From: Zhongshania sp.
Lineage (GTDB): Bacteria > Pseudomonadota > Gammaproteobacteria > Pseudomonadales > Spongiibacteraceae
Direction of reading: 5' to 3'
Length of the DNA stretch: 64,000 nucleotides
Assembly: GCA_018066965.1 (NCBI GenBank)
Contig: JAGPVP010000104.1
Location: 54,424-118,423, forward strand
The notes beneath the pieces were generated by a model. The model did not search any database. It saw only the letters and a list, made by a program, of their open reading frames with translations, and was not told the DNA's origin. A program made the translations under genes and the position numbers. Every line of letters begins with the position of its first letter. Positions within the stretch are counted from its first letter, which is position 1. Of this stretch, positions 28,312 to 37,853 are shown in pieces.

Positions 28312-28343
28312 GCGTAGATCAAGAAGATCTACGCTGGCCTTTT
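28312..28343. terminator. Terminator between the RND operon and the convergent operon
   Basis: GCGTAGATC and GATCTACGC form a perfect nine-base stem with a five-base loop, followed on the plus strand by a short T5 run. The hairpin covers the last codons of the convergent cyclase-like gene, so the two converging operons share it. Confidence 0.5.
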
Positions 28344-29404
28344 TGGGGTACGCTATCTACCGCCTGAACATCTAAAAGACGCACTTGATTAAACAAATGG
28401 TGGGCTGCGGTGTATTCCGTTAAGGCATCTGCCGCCAACAAAATTGCCGCAGCGGTCCACGTTGGGCGCTCATCTGGCCACAGCACATCTTCTACAAATT
28501 GATAACCCGTCCAGTACTCGCCGTTGGCTTCACGCCACTGATGTAGCCAGCTATAAACCATCACTGCGCGGGCATGATCACCCGCCGCCAGCAAGGCCAT
28601 CGTCAGCTCGCAGGATTCCGCCACTGTCACCCAAGGCTGATCTGAGACACAGCGACACCCCAAGCCCTGCTCAACAAAATCATCCCAGCGCTTTTGCAAA
28701 TGCGCGCTCGCCTTTGCCGCCGGAACCACACCCGTCAGTACAGGGTAGAACCAGTCCATGGAGTAGCGCGCCTTGCTTTCCCATGTCCGATCAAAACGTT
28801 CGGGTTTATTGCGCAAGGCATCGCCTAAAGCTGCCCGTGCATCTCTCCAATCAGCACGCGGATCACCAACCAGCACAGAGATATTCACTGCGCATTCCAG
28901 GCTTTTATAAATTGAGGAACAGCCGGTAATCAATGCGTCAGCCATTGGCTGACCTTGGGCATCTACCGCCCAATTTATGTCGCCGTGAACAGATTGCTGA
29001 GCAAGCACAAAACTAATGGCACGCTGTATACAGGGCCACATCTCACGTAAGAATGTTCGGTTCTCACTGATCAAATAATGGTGCCACACGCCAGTCGCGA
29101 TATAAGCGACAAAGTTAGTTTCACGGCGCTCGCGATTATCGACCTCGCCAGCTCGGTAGGCGGCCCACCAACTGCCGTCGTCCAACTGGGAGTCTTTGAG
29201 CCAGCGGTAGGCGTTTTCGGCGGCGGTGTATTCACCACCAATGCTTAGCCCCATGGCAGATTCGACATGATCCCATGGATCGCAATGGCCACCCTCAAAC
29301 CACGGTATGCTGCCGTCGGCTTGCTGAGCGCGCAGCAAGAATTCGACTGTCGGCTTAAAAAACTCCTGCGGGAAAAGACCTTTACTTAAAAACAGTCCGC
29401 TCAT
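28319..29404 (-). CDS. Prenyltransferase/squalene-cyclase-fold protein of unknown function
   Basis: A 361-residue soluble protein with repeated QxxDGSWW-type motifs: LLRAQQADGSIPWFEG, SQLDDGSWWAAYRAG and GEYWTGYQFVEDVLWPDE. These resemble the QW repeats of the alpha/alpha-barrel fold shared by squalene-hopene cyclases, prenyltransferase beta subunits and some glycosidases. The DxDD motif of squalene-hopene cyclases is not evident, so a true terpene cyclase activity is doubtful; a glycan-acting alpha/alpha barrel is an alternative. Its ATG overlaps the methyltransferase stop (ATGA), so it is the third gene of a tightly coupled operon with a methyltransferase and a glycosyltransferase. Confidence 0.7.
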   Translation of the reverse strand: MSGLFLSKGLFPQEFFKPTVEFLLRAQQADGSIPWFEGGHCDPWDHVESAMGLSIGGEYTAAENAYRWLKDSQLDDGSWWAAYRAGEVDNRERRETNFVAYIATGVWHHYLISENRTFLREMWPCIQRAISFVLAQQSVHGDINWAVDAQGQPMADALITGCSSIYKSLECAVNISVLVGDPRADWRDARAALGDALRNKPERFDRTWESKARYSMDWFYPVLTGVVPAAKASAHLQKRWDDFVEQGLGCRCVSDQPWVTVAESCELTMALLAAGDHARAVMVYSWLHQWREANGEYWTGYQFVEDVLWPDERPTWTAAAILLAADALTEYTAAHHLFNQVRLLDVQAVDSVPQKGQRRSS

Positions 29405-30117
29405 GCCGCTTTCGCCTTTTCAAAATACATAACAACCGATTTACCCAGTACCGGATTTAAGCTCGCTTCTAGGGCGCGGGTAAACAAGGGCTTATCCATC
29501 AAGTCCCACACCAAAAAGCGATGGTATTGTTTAATGATAGGGTTGGAATCCTGATTTTTCCAAAACACGCACTTCAGCCACCAATAAGGAGAATGCAAAG
29601 CATGTGCCCAGTGACGCCGGTAAAAACGGAAACCTAGGCCCTGAATCTGACGACGTAACTCGCTGGCTTTAAATATACGCAGATGGCCACCCTCGACCTT
29701 GTGGTAGGCCTCACTCAGCGCCCAGCATATTTTCTCTGGCCACGCTCTGGGCACGCTGGCACAGAACAAGCCACCGGGTTTTAACACCCTTTCAATTTCT
29801 TTTAATACGGCGTGGTAATCGGGAATATGCTCTAAGACTTCCGAGCAGATAATTTTATCGAAGGTATTGTCTGCAAACGGCAGCTGCATGGCATCGCCGT
29901 TGGCAAGACCAAAGGCTTTATTTACTTGATCACCACTGCAAAAATCTGCAAAACGCCCCTGTGCGGTTTGTAAGTCGCGTAAACACAGATCTACGCCAAT
30001 CGCGGTTACGTCCGCCTCAACGTACGCTGAAATAACATGGCGGCCTTCACCGCAACCCAAGTCCAGAATTTTATCGCCACGATTAAGCTGGAAATGCCGA
30101 AAATCAACCGTTTTCAC
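29401..30117 (-). CDS. Class I SAM-dependent methyltransferase
   Basis: A 238-residue methyltransferase with SAM motif I in KILDLGCGEGRHVISA, an acidic residue at the end of strand 2 (VTAIGVDLC), motif II around NTFDKIICSEVLEHIPD and VLKPGGLFCASVP. The best general match is to Methyltransf_11 (UbiE/COQ5-like) proteins. The substrate is unknown, but the position between a GT4 glycosyltransferase and a cyclase-fold protein suggests modification of a glycan or glycolipid. It overlaps the glycosyltransferase end by 14 bases and the next gene by four, so all three are translationally coupled. Confidence 0.88.
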   Translation of the reverse strand: MKTVDFRHFQLNRGDKILDLGCGEGRHVISAYVEADVTAIGVDLCLRDLQTAQGRFADFCSGDQVNKAFGLANGDAMQLPFADNTFDKIICSEVLEHIPDYHAVLKEIERVLKPGGLFCASVPRAWPEKICWALSEAYHKVEGGHLRIFKASELRRQIQGLGFRFYRRHWAHALHSPYWWLKCVFWKNQDSNPIIKQYHRFLVWDLMDKPLFTRALEASLNPVLGKSVVMYFEKAKAA

Positions 30118-31423
30118 GTTGCATCACCTGCCAGTAGTAGTTAGTCATTTGCTGTGCAGCGCGCGTCCAACAGAACAGCTCTTCTATTCTTGCACGGCCC
30201 GCCTTAGCCAGTTCATCACGCCACGCAGGCGACGCCAATAAGGTTTCTAACACCTCAGCAATTGCTGCACTATTGCGAATTGGCACCTGAATGGCAGCGT
30301 CGCCAACCACTTCGGGTAAGGCGCCGCCGTCGGTAGAGATTAATGCCGTGCCACAGGCCATGGCCTCACCAGCAGGCAAGCCAAAACCTTCGTAAACAGA
30401 GGGCACCACTACCACAGATGCCTCATTGTAGTATTTCACCAGTTCTTCCGTGCTGATGCCGCTAACGGCGCGAATATGCTTGCTCAGCCCCAACTCACGA
30501 ATTAGTCTGCCACTTTCGCCATCTTCTCTCGGTGTACCGACCAGCAGTAATTCAAGATCGGGATAATTTGGTACGACCGCCGCTACCGCTTCCAGCAAAT
30601 AGCGCATACCTTTAAGCGGCTGGTCCGACGATACCGCTGCCATCACCCTATTGGGATTTTTAATCACATTCGGCAATGGCCGAAACTCATCAGTATCTAT
30701 GCCATTTAAGACGACACTAATACCCGCTGGCTGGATATCAAAAGCGGCGGCAATATCCATTCGCGAACACTCGGACACTGTCACCACGTGATGCAATTCA
30801 CGAGCAACCTTGCGCTGCATAATTAAAAAGCTATGCCAGCGCCGGATAAACAGCCGCTCAGTCCGACTCTTAGCCGCACTCAGAGCAATACTCAAATCGC
30901 TGGTGATTGGATGGTGAATCGTTGTAACTAGCGGGAAACCCTGCTTTTGTAATTCCAACATGCCGTAACTAAGGCATTGGTTGTCATGAATAATATCGTA
31001 GTGACGGCCATGCTTTTTCAGATATTTAAGTACCCTGCGCCCAAAACAATAGGGCTCAGAGAATGCCCCAGTGAGCTTACCCGTCCATTCGTAAATATTT
31101 GTCAGGGAGCTGAGATGGTGGAGCCGGATTGAACTTAGGCCGGTTTCAAACAAATTCATGCCCGGCATTTTGATCAAGTTAACTCGCGGATCAAGGTGCG
31201 GATACGGTTGCCCTGAGATCACGTCTACTTGATGACCCGCCTCTACCAAAGCCTTGCTTAAATACTTGAGATAAATCCCCTGGCCACCACCAAAAGGCGC
31301 GCTACGATAACCCAATAAGCATACCTTTAAAGCGCGCCGAGGTCTGAGCTCACTGAGGGGCGTAACACTGGCCTTAAGTGGCTGAATTGGGGACGGGCTC
31401 GCAATGGCTGGATCTGACGGCAT
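30104..31423 (-). CDS. GT4 family glycosyltransferase
   Basis: A 439-residue GT-B-fold glycosyltransferase. After a Pro/Ser-rich N-terminal 33 residues come the N-lobe (VCLLGYRSAPFGGGQGIYLK), typical of GT4 enzymes with a Gly-rich donor-side loop, and the C-lobe with the EX7E motif region VVVPSVYEGFGLPAGEAMAC. No signal peptide or membrane helix is present, so it probably works at the cytoplasmic face on a sugar acceptor or lipid. It leads the three-gene coupled operon. The start is the ATG after a weak ribosome site; a later start cannot be excluded because the N-terminal extension is not conserved. Confidence 0.88.
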   Translation of the reverse strand: MPSDPAIASPSPIQPLKASVTPLSELRPRRALKVCLLGYRSAPFGGGQGIYLKYLSKALVEAGHQVDVISGQPYPHLDPRVNLIKMPGMNLFETGLSSIRLHHLSSLTNIYEWTGKLTGAFSEPYCFGRRVLKYLKKHGRHYDIIHDNQCLSYGMLELQKQGFPLVTTIHHPITSDLSIALSAAKSRTERLFIRRWHSFLIMQRKVARELHHVVTVSECSRMDIAAAFDIQPAGISVVLNGIDTDEFRPLPNVIKNPNRVMAAVSSDQPLKGMRYLLEAVAAVVPNYPDLELLLVGTPREDGESGRLIRELGLSKHIRAVSGISTEELVKYYNEASVVVVPSVYEGFGLPAGEAMACGTALISTDGGALPEVVGDAAIQVPIRNSAAIAEVLETLLASPAWRDELAKAGRARIEELFCWTRAAQQMTNYYWQVMQRENG

Positions 31424-31718
31424 AAAACGGAGTCACTATTATTCGGATTGCTGTTATTTGGATGACTATTTTTTAAATATAGCACCGTGGGATTCTCCTC
31501 AACGTGGAAACCTGTTGGGGTTGCCGAGGTCATACCACGCGCCATATCAGGGTCGCGAGGCACAAAAAGGATGAATGCCGCTCTTTAAGTAACAGGATTC
31601 TAACCATGGGGTGAGCATAAATCCACCGCGATAGCCGAGGATGCCCCGATCTGGCATTAAGACTTTGTCATGTTAAACTCGCCATGGCCCTAAATCTGCC
31701 CAAGAGAATAAGACCAAT
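31424..31718. other. Divergent intergenic region
   Basis: This 295-base stretch separates the minus-strand glycosyltransferase operon from the plus-strand small lipoprotein. It should hold both promoters. I see no strong -35/-10 pair, no RNA gene and no clear operator. A short open frame across it on the minus strand has no coding features. Confidence 0.4.
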
Positions 31719-32114
31719 ATGCGTATACACGCCGTTTTTTGTACCTTAATTTGCACGATTATGACCATCGCCTCACTCAACGGCTGCGCCAGTCGTCCGG
31801 CGAAAACAATGCCGATGAGCAAATTCGAAACCACGATAAAAGCGGGGGATATTCGCTTATTCAGTTACAGCCAGCCACTATTTCGTGAAAAAGCGCGCCC
31901 TATTACCGCCGGCAATAGACGCGAAGATGGCACGGGTAAACCGCGGGAAGATAGCGAATCGCAACTAAAACGCACCTTGCACGACTTAGAGCAAGACCCT
32001 CGGCTCAAAAAATATTGCCCGGAAGGCTATGTCTTGATTGATAAATACGCGGTGTTAAATGATGTGGTGATTCGTGGGGAGTGCAGATACAGCCCAGAAC
32101 AGGCTAAAAAATAA
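31719..32114 (+). CDS. Small predicted lipoprotein
   Basis: A 131-residue protein with a signal peptide and lipobox (SLNGC, Cys at about residue 23), so probably a lipid-anchored envelope protein. The mature part is basic and polar with RPITAGNRREDGTGKPREDS; a second Cys near LKKYCPEG and a third near IRGECRYS may form a disulphide. No family is recognised. It stands alone, divergent from the glycosyltransferase operon and convergent with ilvE. A hairpin (CGCCG/CGGCG) overlaps its 3' end without a T-tract. Confidence 0.6.
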   Translation: MRIHAVFCTLICTIMTIASLNGCASRPAKTMPMSKFETTIKAGDIRLFSYSQPLFREKARPITAGNRREDGTGKPREDSESQLKRTLHDLEQDPRLKKYCPEGYVLIDKYAVLNDVVIRGECRYSPEQAKK

Positions 32115-32155
32115 ACGCCGCAGCAAAAACTGCCACGGCGCTTTGAAGAGCATGC

Positions 32156-33082
32156 TTAGCTAACAGGCGTTAGCCACTCAGGAAACTCTTCGCGACGACC
32201 TTTAACTTGGTCGAAATACATATTTTGTAGCAAGTTGGTCACCGGGCCACGTGAGCCTGAACCTATTTTCCGGCCGTCTAGTTCACGGATTGGCAGTACT
32301 TCAGCCGCCGTTCCGGTAAAAAACGCCTCATCAGCGATGTAGACTTCATCGCGGGTAATGCGTTTTTCTTCCACTTTCAAACCAAGCTCATTGGCAAATT
32401 CAAAAATGGTGTTACGGGTTATACCGTCTAAGCAGCTTGTTAGCTCTGGGGTATACAGCTTGCCATTGCGAACAATAAAGACATTCTCGCCACTGCCTTC
32501 GGCAACATAGCCTTCGTTGTCCAGAAGCAATGCCTCTTCACAGCCGCTATCCAACGCTTCGCGCAGGGCCAACATTGAGTTGATGTAATGGCCGTTAGCC
32601 TTGGCTTTACACATAGAGATATTAACGTGGTGACGTGTGTACGACGAGCAACGTACTTTAATACCCTTGTCGCGGGCGTCTGGGCTCATATAGCTCGGCC
32701 AGTCCCATGCAGCAACAATCACATGCATTTTCAGGTTATCGGCACGCAGGCCCATACCTTCTGAGCCGTAAAAGCACATGGGGCGCAAATAGGCTTCTTC
32801 TAAGCCATTTTCACGCACTACCGCACGCTGTGCTTCATTAACCTGTTCTTTGGTCACACTCATTTCCATACGCATAATATGCGCAGACCGGAATAAGCGG
32901 TCGGTATGCTCTTGCATACGGAAAATACAGGTGCCGCGGTCGTTTGTTTTATAAGCGCGAACGCCTTCAAACACACCCATACCGTAGTGCAGTGTATGAG
33001 TTAAAACGTGAACCCGCGCATCGCGCCATGGAACCATTTCACCGTCGAACCAAATTAGGCCGTCACGATCAGCCATAGACAT
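32156..33082 (-). CDS. ilvE: Branched-chain amino acid aminotransferase
   Basis: A fold-type IV PLP enzyme that transaminates the 2-oxo acids of Leu, Ile and Val with glutamate. The 308-residue protein has IWFDGEMVPWRDARVHVLTH at the N-terminus, the PLP-lysine segment SMCKAKANGHYINSML, and EGYVAEGSGENVFIVRNG and TRNTIFEFANELG near the C-terminus, matching the IlvE group rather than D-amino acid transaminases. AGGAG lies before the ATG. It follows glnE by 36 bases, the same order as in pseudomonads, but the usual downstream waa core-LPS genes are absent. Confidence 0.95.
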   Translation of the reverse strand: MSMADRDGLIWFDGEMVPWRDARVHVLTHTLHYGMGVFEGVRAYKTNDRGTCIFRMQEHTDRLFRSAHIMRMEMSVTKEQVNEAQRAVVRENGLEEAYLRPMCFYGSEGMGLRADNLKMHVIVAAWDWPSYMSPDARDKGIKVRCSSYTRHHVNISMCKAKANGHYINSMLALREALDSGCEEALLLDNEGYVAEGSGENVFIVRNGKLYTPELTSCLDGITRNTIFEFANELGLKVEEKRITRDEVYIADEAFFTGTAAEVLPIRELDGRKIGSGSRGPVTNLLQNMYFDQVKGRREEFPEWLTPVS

Positions 33083-33118
33083 CGTGTGTTACTCCTCAAC
33101 AAATTCAGGCAAATACCA

Positions 33119-36040
33119 TTATGGAGACAACATCAGTTGCTGCCAGAAACGGCTGACAATTTCCCGCTCTGTACCCAATGCCGTATCGGCTATCAACCCT
33201 TTTTGCTCTTGTAAGCTGAGGCGATGCGCCTGACTGCGGAACGCCTTGTAAGCGTCAATCAGTGTCCGGGTATCCACTGCTGAAATCAGGCCTTGTTCAG
33301 CCAATGATTCCAGTATGCGGATATTATCAGTGTAGTAAGTAAGCGGTGGGTGCTGTTGCGACCATGCTAAAACGGCATATTGCACCATAAATTCAATATC
33401 AACGATACCTCCCGTACCCTGTTTAAGATCAAATTCTGCATTTTTATCGCTGCCAGACAGCAGATGATCGCGCATTTTCTGACGCATCTTCACCACTTCG
33501 TCTTTTAGCACCAAAATGTCGCGTGTTTTACTGAGAATATCCGCCCGTAAATTGACGAATTTCTGTGCTAATAATTCATCACCAGCAACGGCGCGCACGC
33601 GAACTAGGGCTTGATGCTCCCAGGTCCACGCTTGGCTGTGTTGGTAGTCGCTAAACGCGGTAAACGACGACACCAGTAGGCCAGAGTTACCCGATGGCCG
33701 CAGTCGCATATCCACTTCGTAAAGATCACCAAGTCTGGTTGTCGCGGTGAGAATATGAATAATGCGCTGCCCAAGGCGAGTAAAAAACGTGCTCGCATCC
33801 AGAGCTCGCTCTCCATCACTAACACAGTTGGAGGGCAGGTCATGCAAAAACACCAAATCCAGATCTGAGCTATACCCCAGCTCAATACCACCCAACTTGC
33901 CGTAACCCAGAATGACAAAATGACGGTGATCGTCACCCGCCGGTACCGGACTACCGTGTTTATCGACCAAGTTCTGCCATGCAATATCCAGCACCGCATC
34001 CAAAACCACTTCAGCAATATAAGTCAGATAGTCACTCACCTTCATTAGCGGCAAGCTACCGGTCACTTCCGAGGCGGCAACTTTAAGTACATGCGCTAAA
34101 CGGAAATGACGCAGGGCCTCCATTTGCGCCTCAAGGTCGCTGCTCTCGATACGCAGTAAACGCTGCCTAAGCTCGCTAGTCAGACCCACTTTTTCTGGCA
34201 CGGTGAAGAGACTACGGGCATCTAATAACTCATCCAACAACACTGGCTGCGCCGCCAACTGCCGCGCAATCCAGGGGCTGGCATCGCACAATTCAACCAA
34301 GCGTTTACGCGCACCGGGGTTTTCTATGAGCAAGACTAAATAAGCGGTCCGACGAAGTACGGCCTCTATTAGCGGGATTAATCTAAGCAGGGTCGCTGCG
34401 GGAGAATCTGCGTCACACAGGTCTTCCAAGATAAGCGGAAGAAAATCGTATAGGCGATCACGGCCACTGCCCTGCATCCGCAGTACGCTAGCGCCGCTAA
34501 GCAGGGCAACCAATAATCGCGCGGCCTCGTCGGCATCATCGAAACCGGCGACTTCCAAGGTTTCACGCACCGCGTCTCGATCCAGATCATCGAGCATAGT
34601 CCGCCAGCGATTATTGCTAAGGTGTTGCGCATTTGGCTCAGACTCCGGCGGCGCAATAACATGAGCAAAATGGCTAGCGACACGCTGGCGGTGCTGATCT
34701 AAAGCCTGCTGAAATGCACTGACATCCCCACCAAAACCCATGGCAAACGTCAGCGCCGCAAGCGCCGTATTAGCGTCCGGCAACTGCTGGGTTTGCTCAT
34801 CTCGCCAAGCTTGAATGGCATGTTCGGTATTTCGTAAAAAGCGATAGGCCTGCTGCAAGTCATCGACCACGGCGGCAGGAAGATAAGCCATGTTTTCTAG
34901 CTCAGCTAAAATACGCTGCAGTTGCAATGCCTGCAGGGCCGGCTCTTGGCCACCACGGATTAACTGAAAACACTGGGCAATAAATTCAATTTCCCGAATA
35001 CCACCGGAACCTAACTTAATATTGTCATGCAGCTGACGGCGGACAACTTCGCGCTGAATCATCGACTTCATATCGCGCAGCGATTCGATGGCCGAAAAAT
35101 CAAGGTAACGCCGATACACAAAAGGCCGTAATTGGCTCAGCAGGCGCTCACCCTCACGGCGATCACCGGCAATACAGCGCGCTTTAATTAGCGCGTAACG
35201 CTCCCAGTCCCGCCCCTGATCTTGGTAGTACTCTTCCAGCGCATCAAAGCTAATGACCAAAGGCCCGCTTTGACCGTAGGGGCGCAGACGCATATCTACT
35301 CGAAAAACAAAGCCATCGGCAGTACGCGTGTCTAGGGCTTTAATTAGGCGCTGACCTAGGCGAATGAAAAAGGCTTGATTGTCGTCACTGCGCGGCCCGC
35401 CAACCGTGGAACCGGAATGTGGGTAAGCAAAAATAAGATCGATGTCGGACGACAGATTTAACTCTCCCGCCCCCAACTTACCCATGGCGATGACCACCAA
35501 TTGCTGTGGCCTGCCGTCGACCGAGTGCGGCTCACCGCGCTCGGTAACGAGTTGACGATGTAAATATGCAAGGGCTAGATCTACGCAGGCATCGGCAAGT
35601 GCAGATAAATCTCGCACCGTGTCTTCCATCGCCGCTAAGCGATTAAGATCACGCCAAACAATCCGCAGCCAATGCCGATTTCGAAAATCGCGCAAAATAG
35701 TGGCGAGCTCATCTGCATTGGCGCACTCTGCGCACAAATTGCGCAACTCACTAGACCAGGCATCGTCTGGTAGCGACGTATTGAGCGATTGATTTACAAC
35801 TAAACTGGGAAGCCAGGCGGGGTGTCGCGCGCACAGTTCGGCCAACGCCGGACTACATGCAAAGGCAGTTAACAACTGCTGACGATGCTCACATTGTGCA
35901 AACGCAAAATACCACTCGCGCTGCGCAGCATCGCTGCGCTCGCAGATATTTTGCCAGTGTTTTTCAACATCGCCAGCCAGCGCGGCAGGCAACTCCTCCG
36001 GCAAAATGTGTAAACTGCGGTATTCGCTTGGCGCGCTCAT
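33119..36040 (-). CDS. glnE: Bifunctional glutamine synthetase adenylyltransferase/adenylyl-removing enzyme
   Basis: A 973-residue enzyme that adenylylates and deadenylylates glutamine synthetase in response to PII and glutamine. Two nucleotidyltransferase domains are visible: the N-terminal one with GELNLSSDIDLIFAYPHSG (removing activity, around residue 190) and the C-terminal one with GIELGYSSDLDLVFLHD (transferase activity, around residue 690). Linked helical domains and the C-terminal GTGGIVDIEFMVQY motif complete the pattern. E. coli GlnE is 946 residues. Likely cotranscribed with ilvE. Confidence 0.96.
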   Translation of the reverse strand: MSAPSEYRSLHILPEELPAALAGDVEKHWQNICERSDAAQREWYFAFAQCEHRQQLLTAFACSPALAELCARHPAWLPSLVVNQSLNTSLPDDAWSSELRNLCAECANADELATILRDFRNRHWLRIVWRDLNRLAAMEDTVRDLSALADACVDLALAYLHRQLVTERGEPHSVDGRPQQLVVIAMGKLGAGELNLSSDIDLIFAYPHSGSTVGGPRSDDNQAFFIRLGQRLIKALDTRTADGFVFRVDMRLRPYGQSGPLVISFDALEEYYQDQGRDWERYALIKARCIAGDRREGERLLSQLRPFVYRRYLDFSAIESLRDMKSMIQREVVRRQLHDNIKLGSGGIREIEFIAQCFQLIRGGQEPALQALQLQRILAELENMAYLPAAVVDDLQQAYRFLRNTEHAIQAWRDEQTQQLPDANTALAALTFAMGFGGDVSAFQQALDQHRQRVASHFAHVIAPPESEPNAQHLSNNRWRTMLDDLDRDAVRETLEVAGFDDADEAARLLVALLSGASVLRMQGSGRDRLYDFLPLILEDLCDADSPAATLLRLIPLIEAVLRRTAYLVLLIENPGARKRLVELCDASPWIARQLAAQPVLLDELLDARSLFTVPEKVGLTSELRQRLLRIESSDLEAQMEALRHFRLAHVLKVAASEVTGSLPLMKVSDYLTYIAEVVLDAVLDIAWQNLVDKHGSPVPAGDDHRHFVILGYGKLGGIELGYSSDLDLVFLHDLPSNCVSDGERALDASTFFTRLGQRIIHILTATTRLGDLYEVDMRLRPSGNSGLLVSSFTAFSDYQHSQAWTWEHQALVRVRAVAGDELLAQKFVNLRADILSKTRDILVLKDEVVKMRQKMRDHLLSGSDKNAEFDLKQGTGGIVDIEFMVQYAVLAWSQQHPPLTYYTDNIRILESLAEQGLISAVDTRTLIDAYKAFRSQAHRLSLQEQKGLIADTALGTEREIVSRFWQQLMLSP

Positions 36041-36074
36041 TATTTAATCCTTTACTGCTTTGTTATTGCTCAAT

Positions 36075-37853
36075 TCAAACGGCCTGCACCGGCGGTGCCA
36101 CCCGCAAGACTTCGGCAATGGTGGTTTCTCCCCGCGCGACTTTTTGAGCGCCGCTCAGCCTAAGCGTGCGCATGCCATTTTTCATGGCAATTCGACGTAA
36201 TTTATCTAACTCAACATCATCGCCAATCGCGGCCTGAACCGGCCCCTCTACCGGCAAAATTTCGTAAATGCCCTGCCGACCATAGAAGCCAGTATTACGG
36301 CACTCTAAGCAACCTGGGGCATGATAAATTTGGGCCGGCGGACTGACCTTCCACGGCGCAGTTAAGGTCGTCCATTCGGTTTCATCCAGCGGCACTGGCT
36401 CTTTGCAATGCGGGCATAAACTTCTAACCAAACGCTGCGCCATCACGCCTAACACCGTAGCGCGAATCAAATACGCAGGCACACCCAGCTCTAAGAGCCG
36501 TGTTACTGCCGACGGCGCATCGTTGGTGTGTAAGGTTGAAATTACCAAGTGGCCGGTCAAGGCCGCTTGAATCGCCATTTCGGCCGTTTCTAAATCGCGG
36601 ATTTCACCAATCATAATAATGTCGGGGTCTTGCCGTAATAAAGCGCGAACACCACCGGCAAAATCCAAATTGATATTGTGCTGCACCTGCATCTGATTAA
36701 AAGCGTCTTCGACCATCTCAATAGGGTCTTCGATGGTGCACACATTCACTTCGCTGGTCGCGATCTGCTTCAGGCTAGAATATAGCGTGGTGGTTTTACC
36801 CGAGCCGGTTGGCCCCGTTACCAGCACAATGCCATGGGGGGAGCGGATCATGCCGTCCCAGCGCTGACGATCTTCGCCGCGCAAACCCAGCTCATCAAAG
36901 CTGCGCAACAAAACCTCGGGGTCAAATATGCGCATGACCATTTTTTCGCCGAACGCGGTCGGCAAGGTCGAAAGTCGCAACTCAATTTCATCGCCATTGG
37001 AATTCTTGGTTTTTAAGCGCCCGTCCTGGGGCCGACGCTTCTCCGCCACATCCATACGGCCCAATATTTTTAAGCGACTCACCACTGCCGTCAGTACCGA
37101 CGCCGGCAATTCGTAAACGTTGTACAGCACGCCATCAATACGGAAGCGCACATTGCCCTGCTCGCGACGTGGTTCAATGTGAATATCGCTAGCGCGCTGG
37201 TCATAGGCATATTGCAGCAGCCAATCGACGATATTCACTACATGACCGTCGTTGGCATCCAAGTCTTTGAGATTGCTGATTTCCAGCAGCTGTTCCAGAT
37301 TGGTATTCGCCTGCCCGCCGCGTCGACTATCGCCGCTGGCACCTCGCACTGATTTCGCCAAGCTGTAAAACTCAACAGTAAAACGGTCTATCGCTTCCGG
37401 ATCGGCTAGCACCCGCCGGATCGGGCGGCGCAAGACCTGCTGTAAATCTTTTTCCCAAGCACCAATAAAAGGTTCACCACCAGCAATAACCACTTCTTTA
37501 GCTGAAACCGCCAGCGCCAAAATTCGATGACGCTGGGCAAAAGCGAAGGACATGACTTCGGTGACCGCGGGTACATCTACTTTCAGCGGATCGATACGCT
37601 GCGGGCGCTGATCACAGTAAGGTGACAACCATTCCAAGAGACGATCCATTCCCAGTACGCGGCCTTGACGGCTCGCGTCCGGCAATTGCTCGGCGGCGAG
37701 ATAATTAAGAACATGCTGGGTTTTATCGCCAATACGCGGTGGATTTGGCCGCACCCGCTTTGCCACTGCGGCATCCAACACACCGTCTTCCACCAGCTGT
37801 CGAATTAACGGCGCTGCGTCTAGTGGCCCGGTTTTATTGATATTGCTGTGCAT
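36075..37853 (-). CDS. GspE/PilB family secretion-type ATPase
   Basis: A 592-residue type II secretion/type IV pilus assembly ATPase. Walker A is GPTGSGKT at about residues 347-354, the Asp box and Walker B lie in DPDIIMIGEIRD, and the His box is STLHTNDAPSAVTRLLE. A four-Cys zinc module is formed by SLCPHCKEP and GCLECRNTG. The N-terminal 100 residues resemble an MshEN-type domain. The ATG used gives MHSNINKTG; an upstream GTG adds 16 residues. It stands next to glnE with no GspF/PilC, pilin or secretin genes nearby, so its machine is encoded elsewhere. PilB, GspE and MshE remain alternatives. Confidence 0.88.
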   Translation of the reverse strand: MHSNINKTGPLDAAPLIRQLVEDGVLDAAVAKRVRPNPPRIGDKTQHVLNYLAAEQLPDASRQGRVLGMDRLLEWLSPYCDQRPQRIDPLKVDVPAVTEVMSFAFAQRHRILALAVSAKEVVIAGGEPFIGAWEKDLQQVLRRPIRRVLADPEAIDRFTVEFYSLAKSVRGASGDSRRGGQANTNLEQLLEISNLKDLDANDGHVVNIVDWLLQYAYDQRASDIHIEPRREQGNVRFRIDGVLYNVYELPASVLTAVVSRLKILGRMDVAEKRRPQDGRLKTKNSNGDEIELRLSTLPTAFGEKMVMRIFDPEVLLRSFDELGLRGEDRQRWDGMIRSPHGIVLVTGPTGSGKTTTLYSSLKQIATSEVNVCTIEDPIEMVEDAFNQMQVQHNINLDFAGGVRALLRQDPDIIMIGEIRDLETAEMAIQAALTGHLVISTLHTNDAPSAVTRLLELGVPAYLIRATVLGVMAQRLVRSLCPHCKEPVPLDETEWTTLTAPWKVSPPAQIYHAPGCLECRNTGFYGRQGIYEILPVEGPVQAAIGDDVELDKLRRIAMKNGMRTLRLSGAQKVARGETTIAEVLRVAPPVQAV

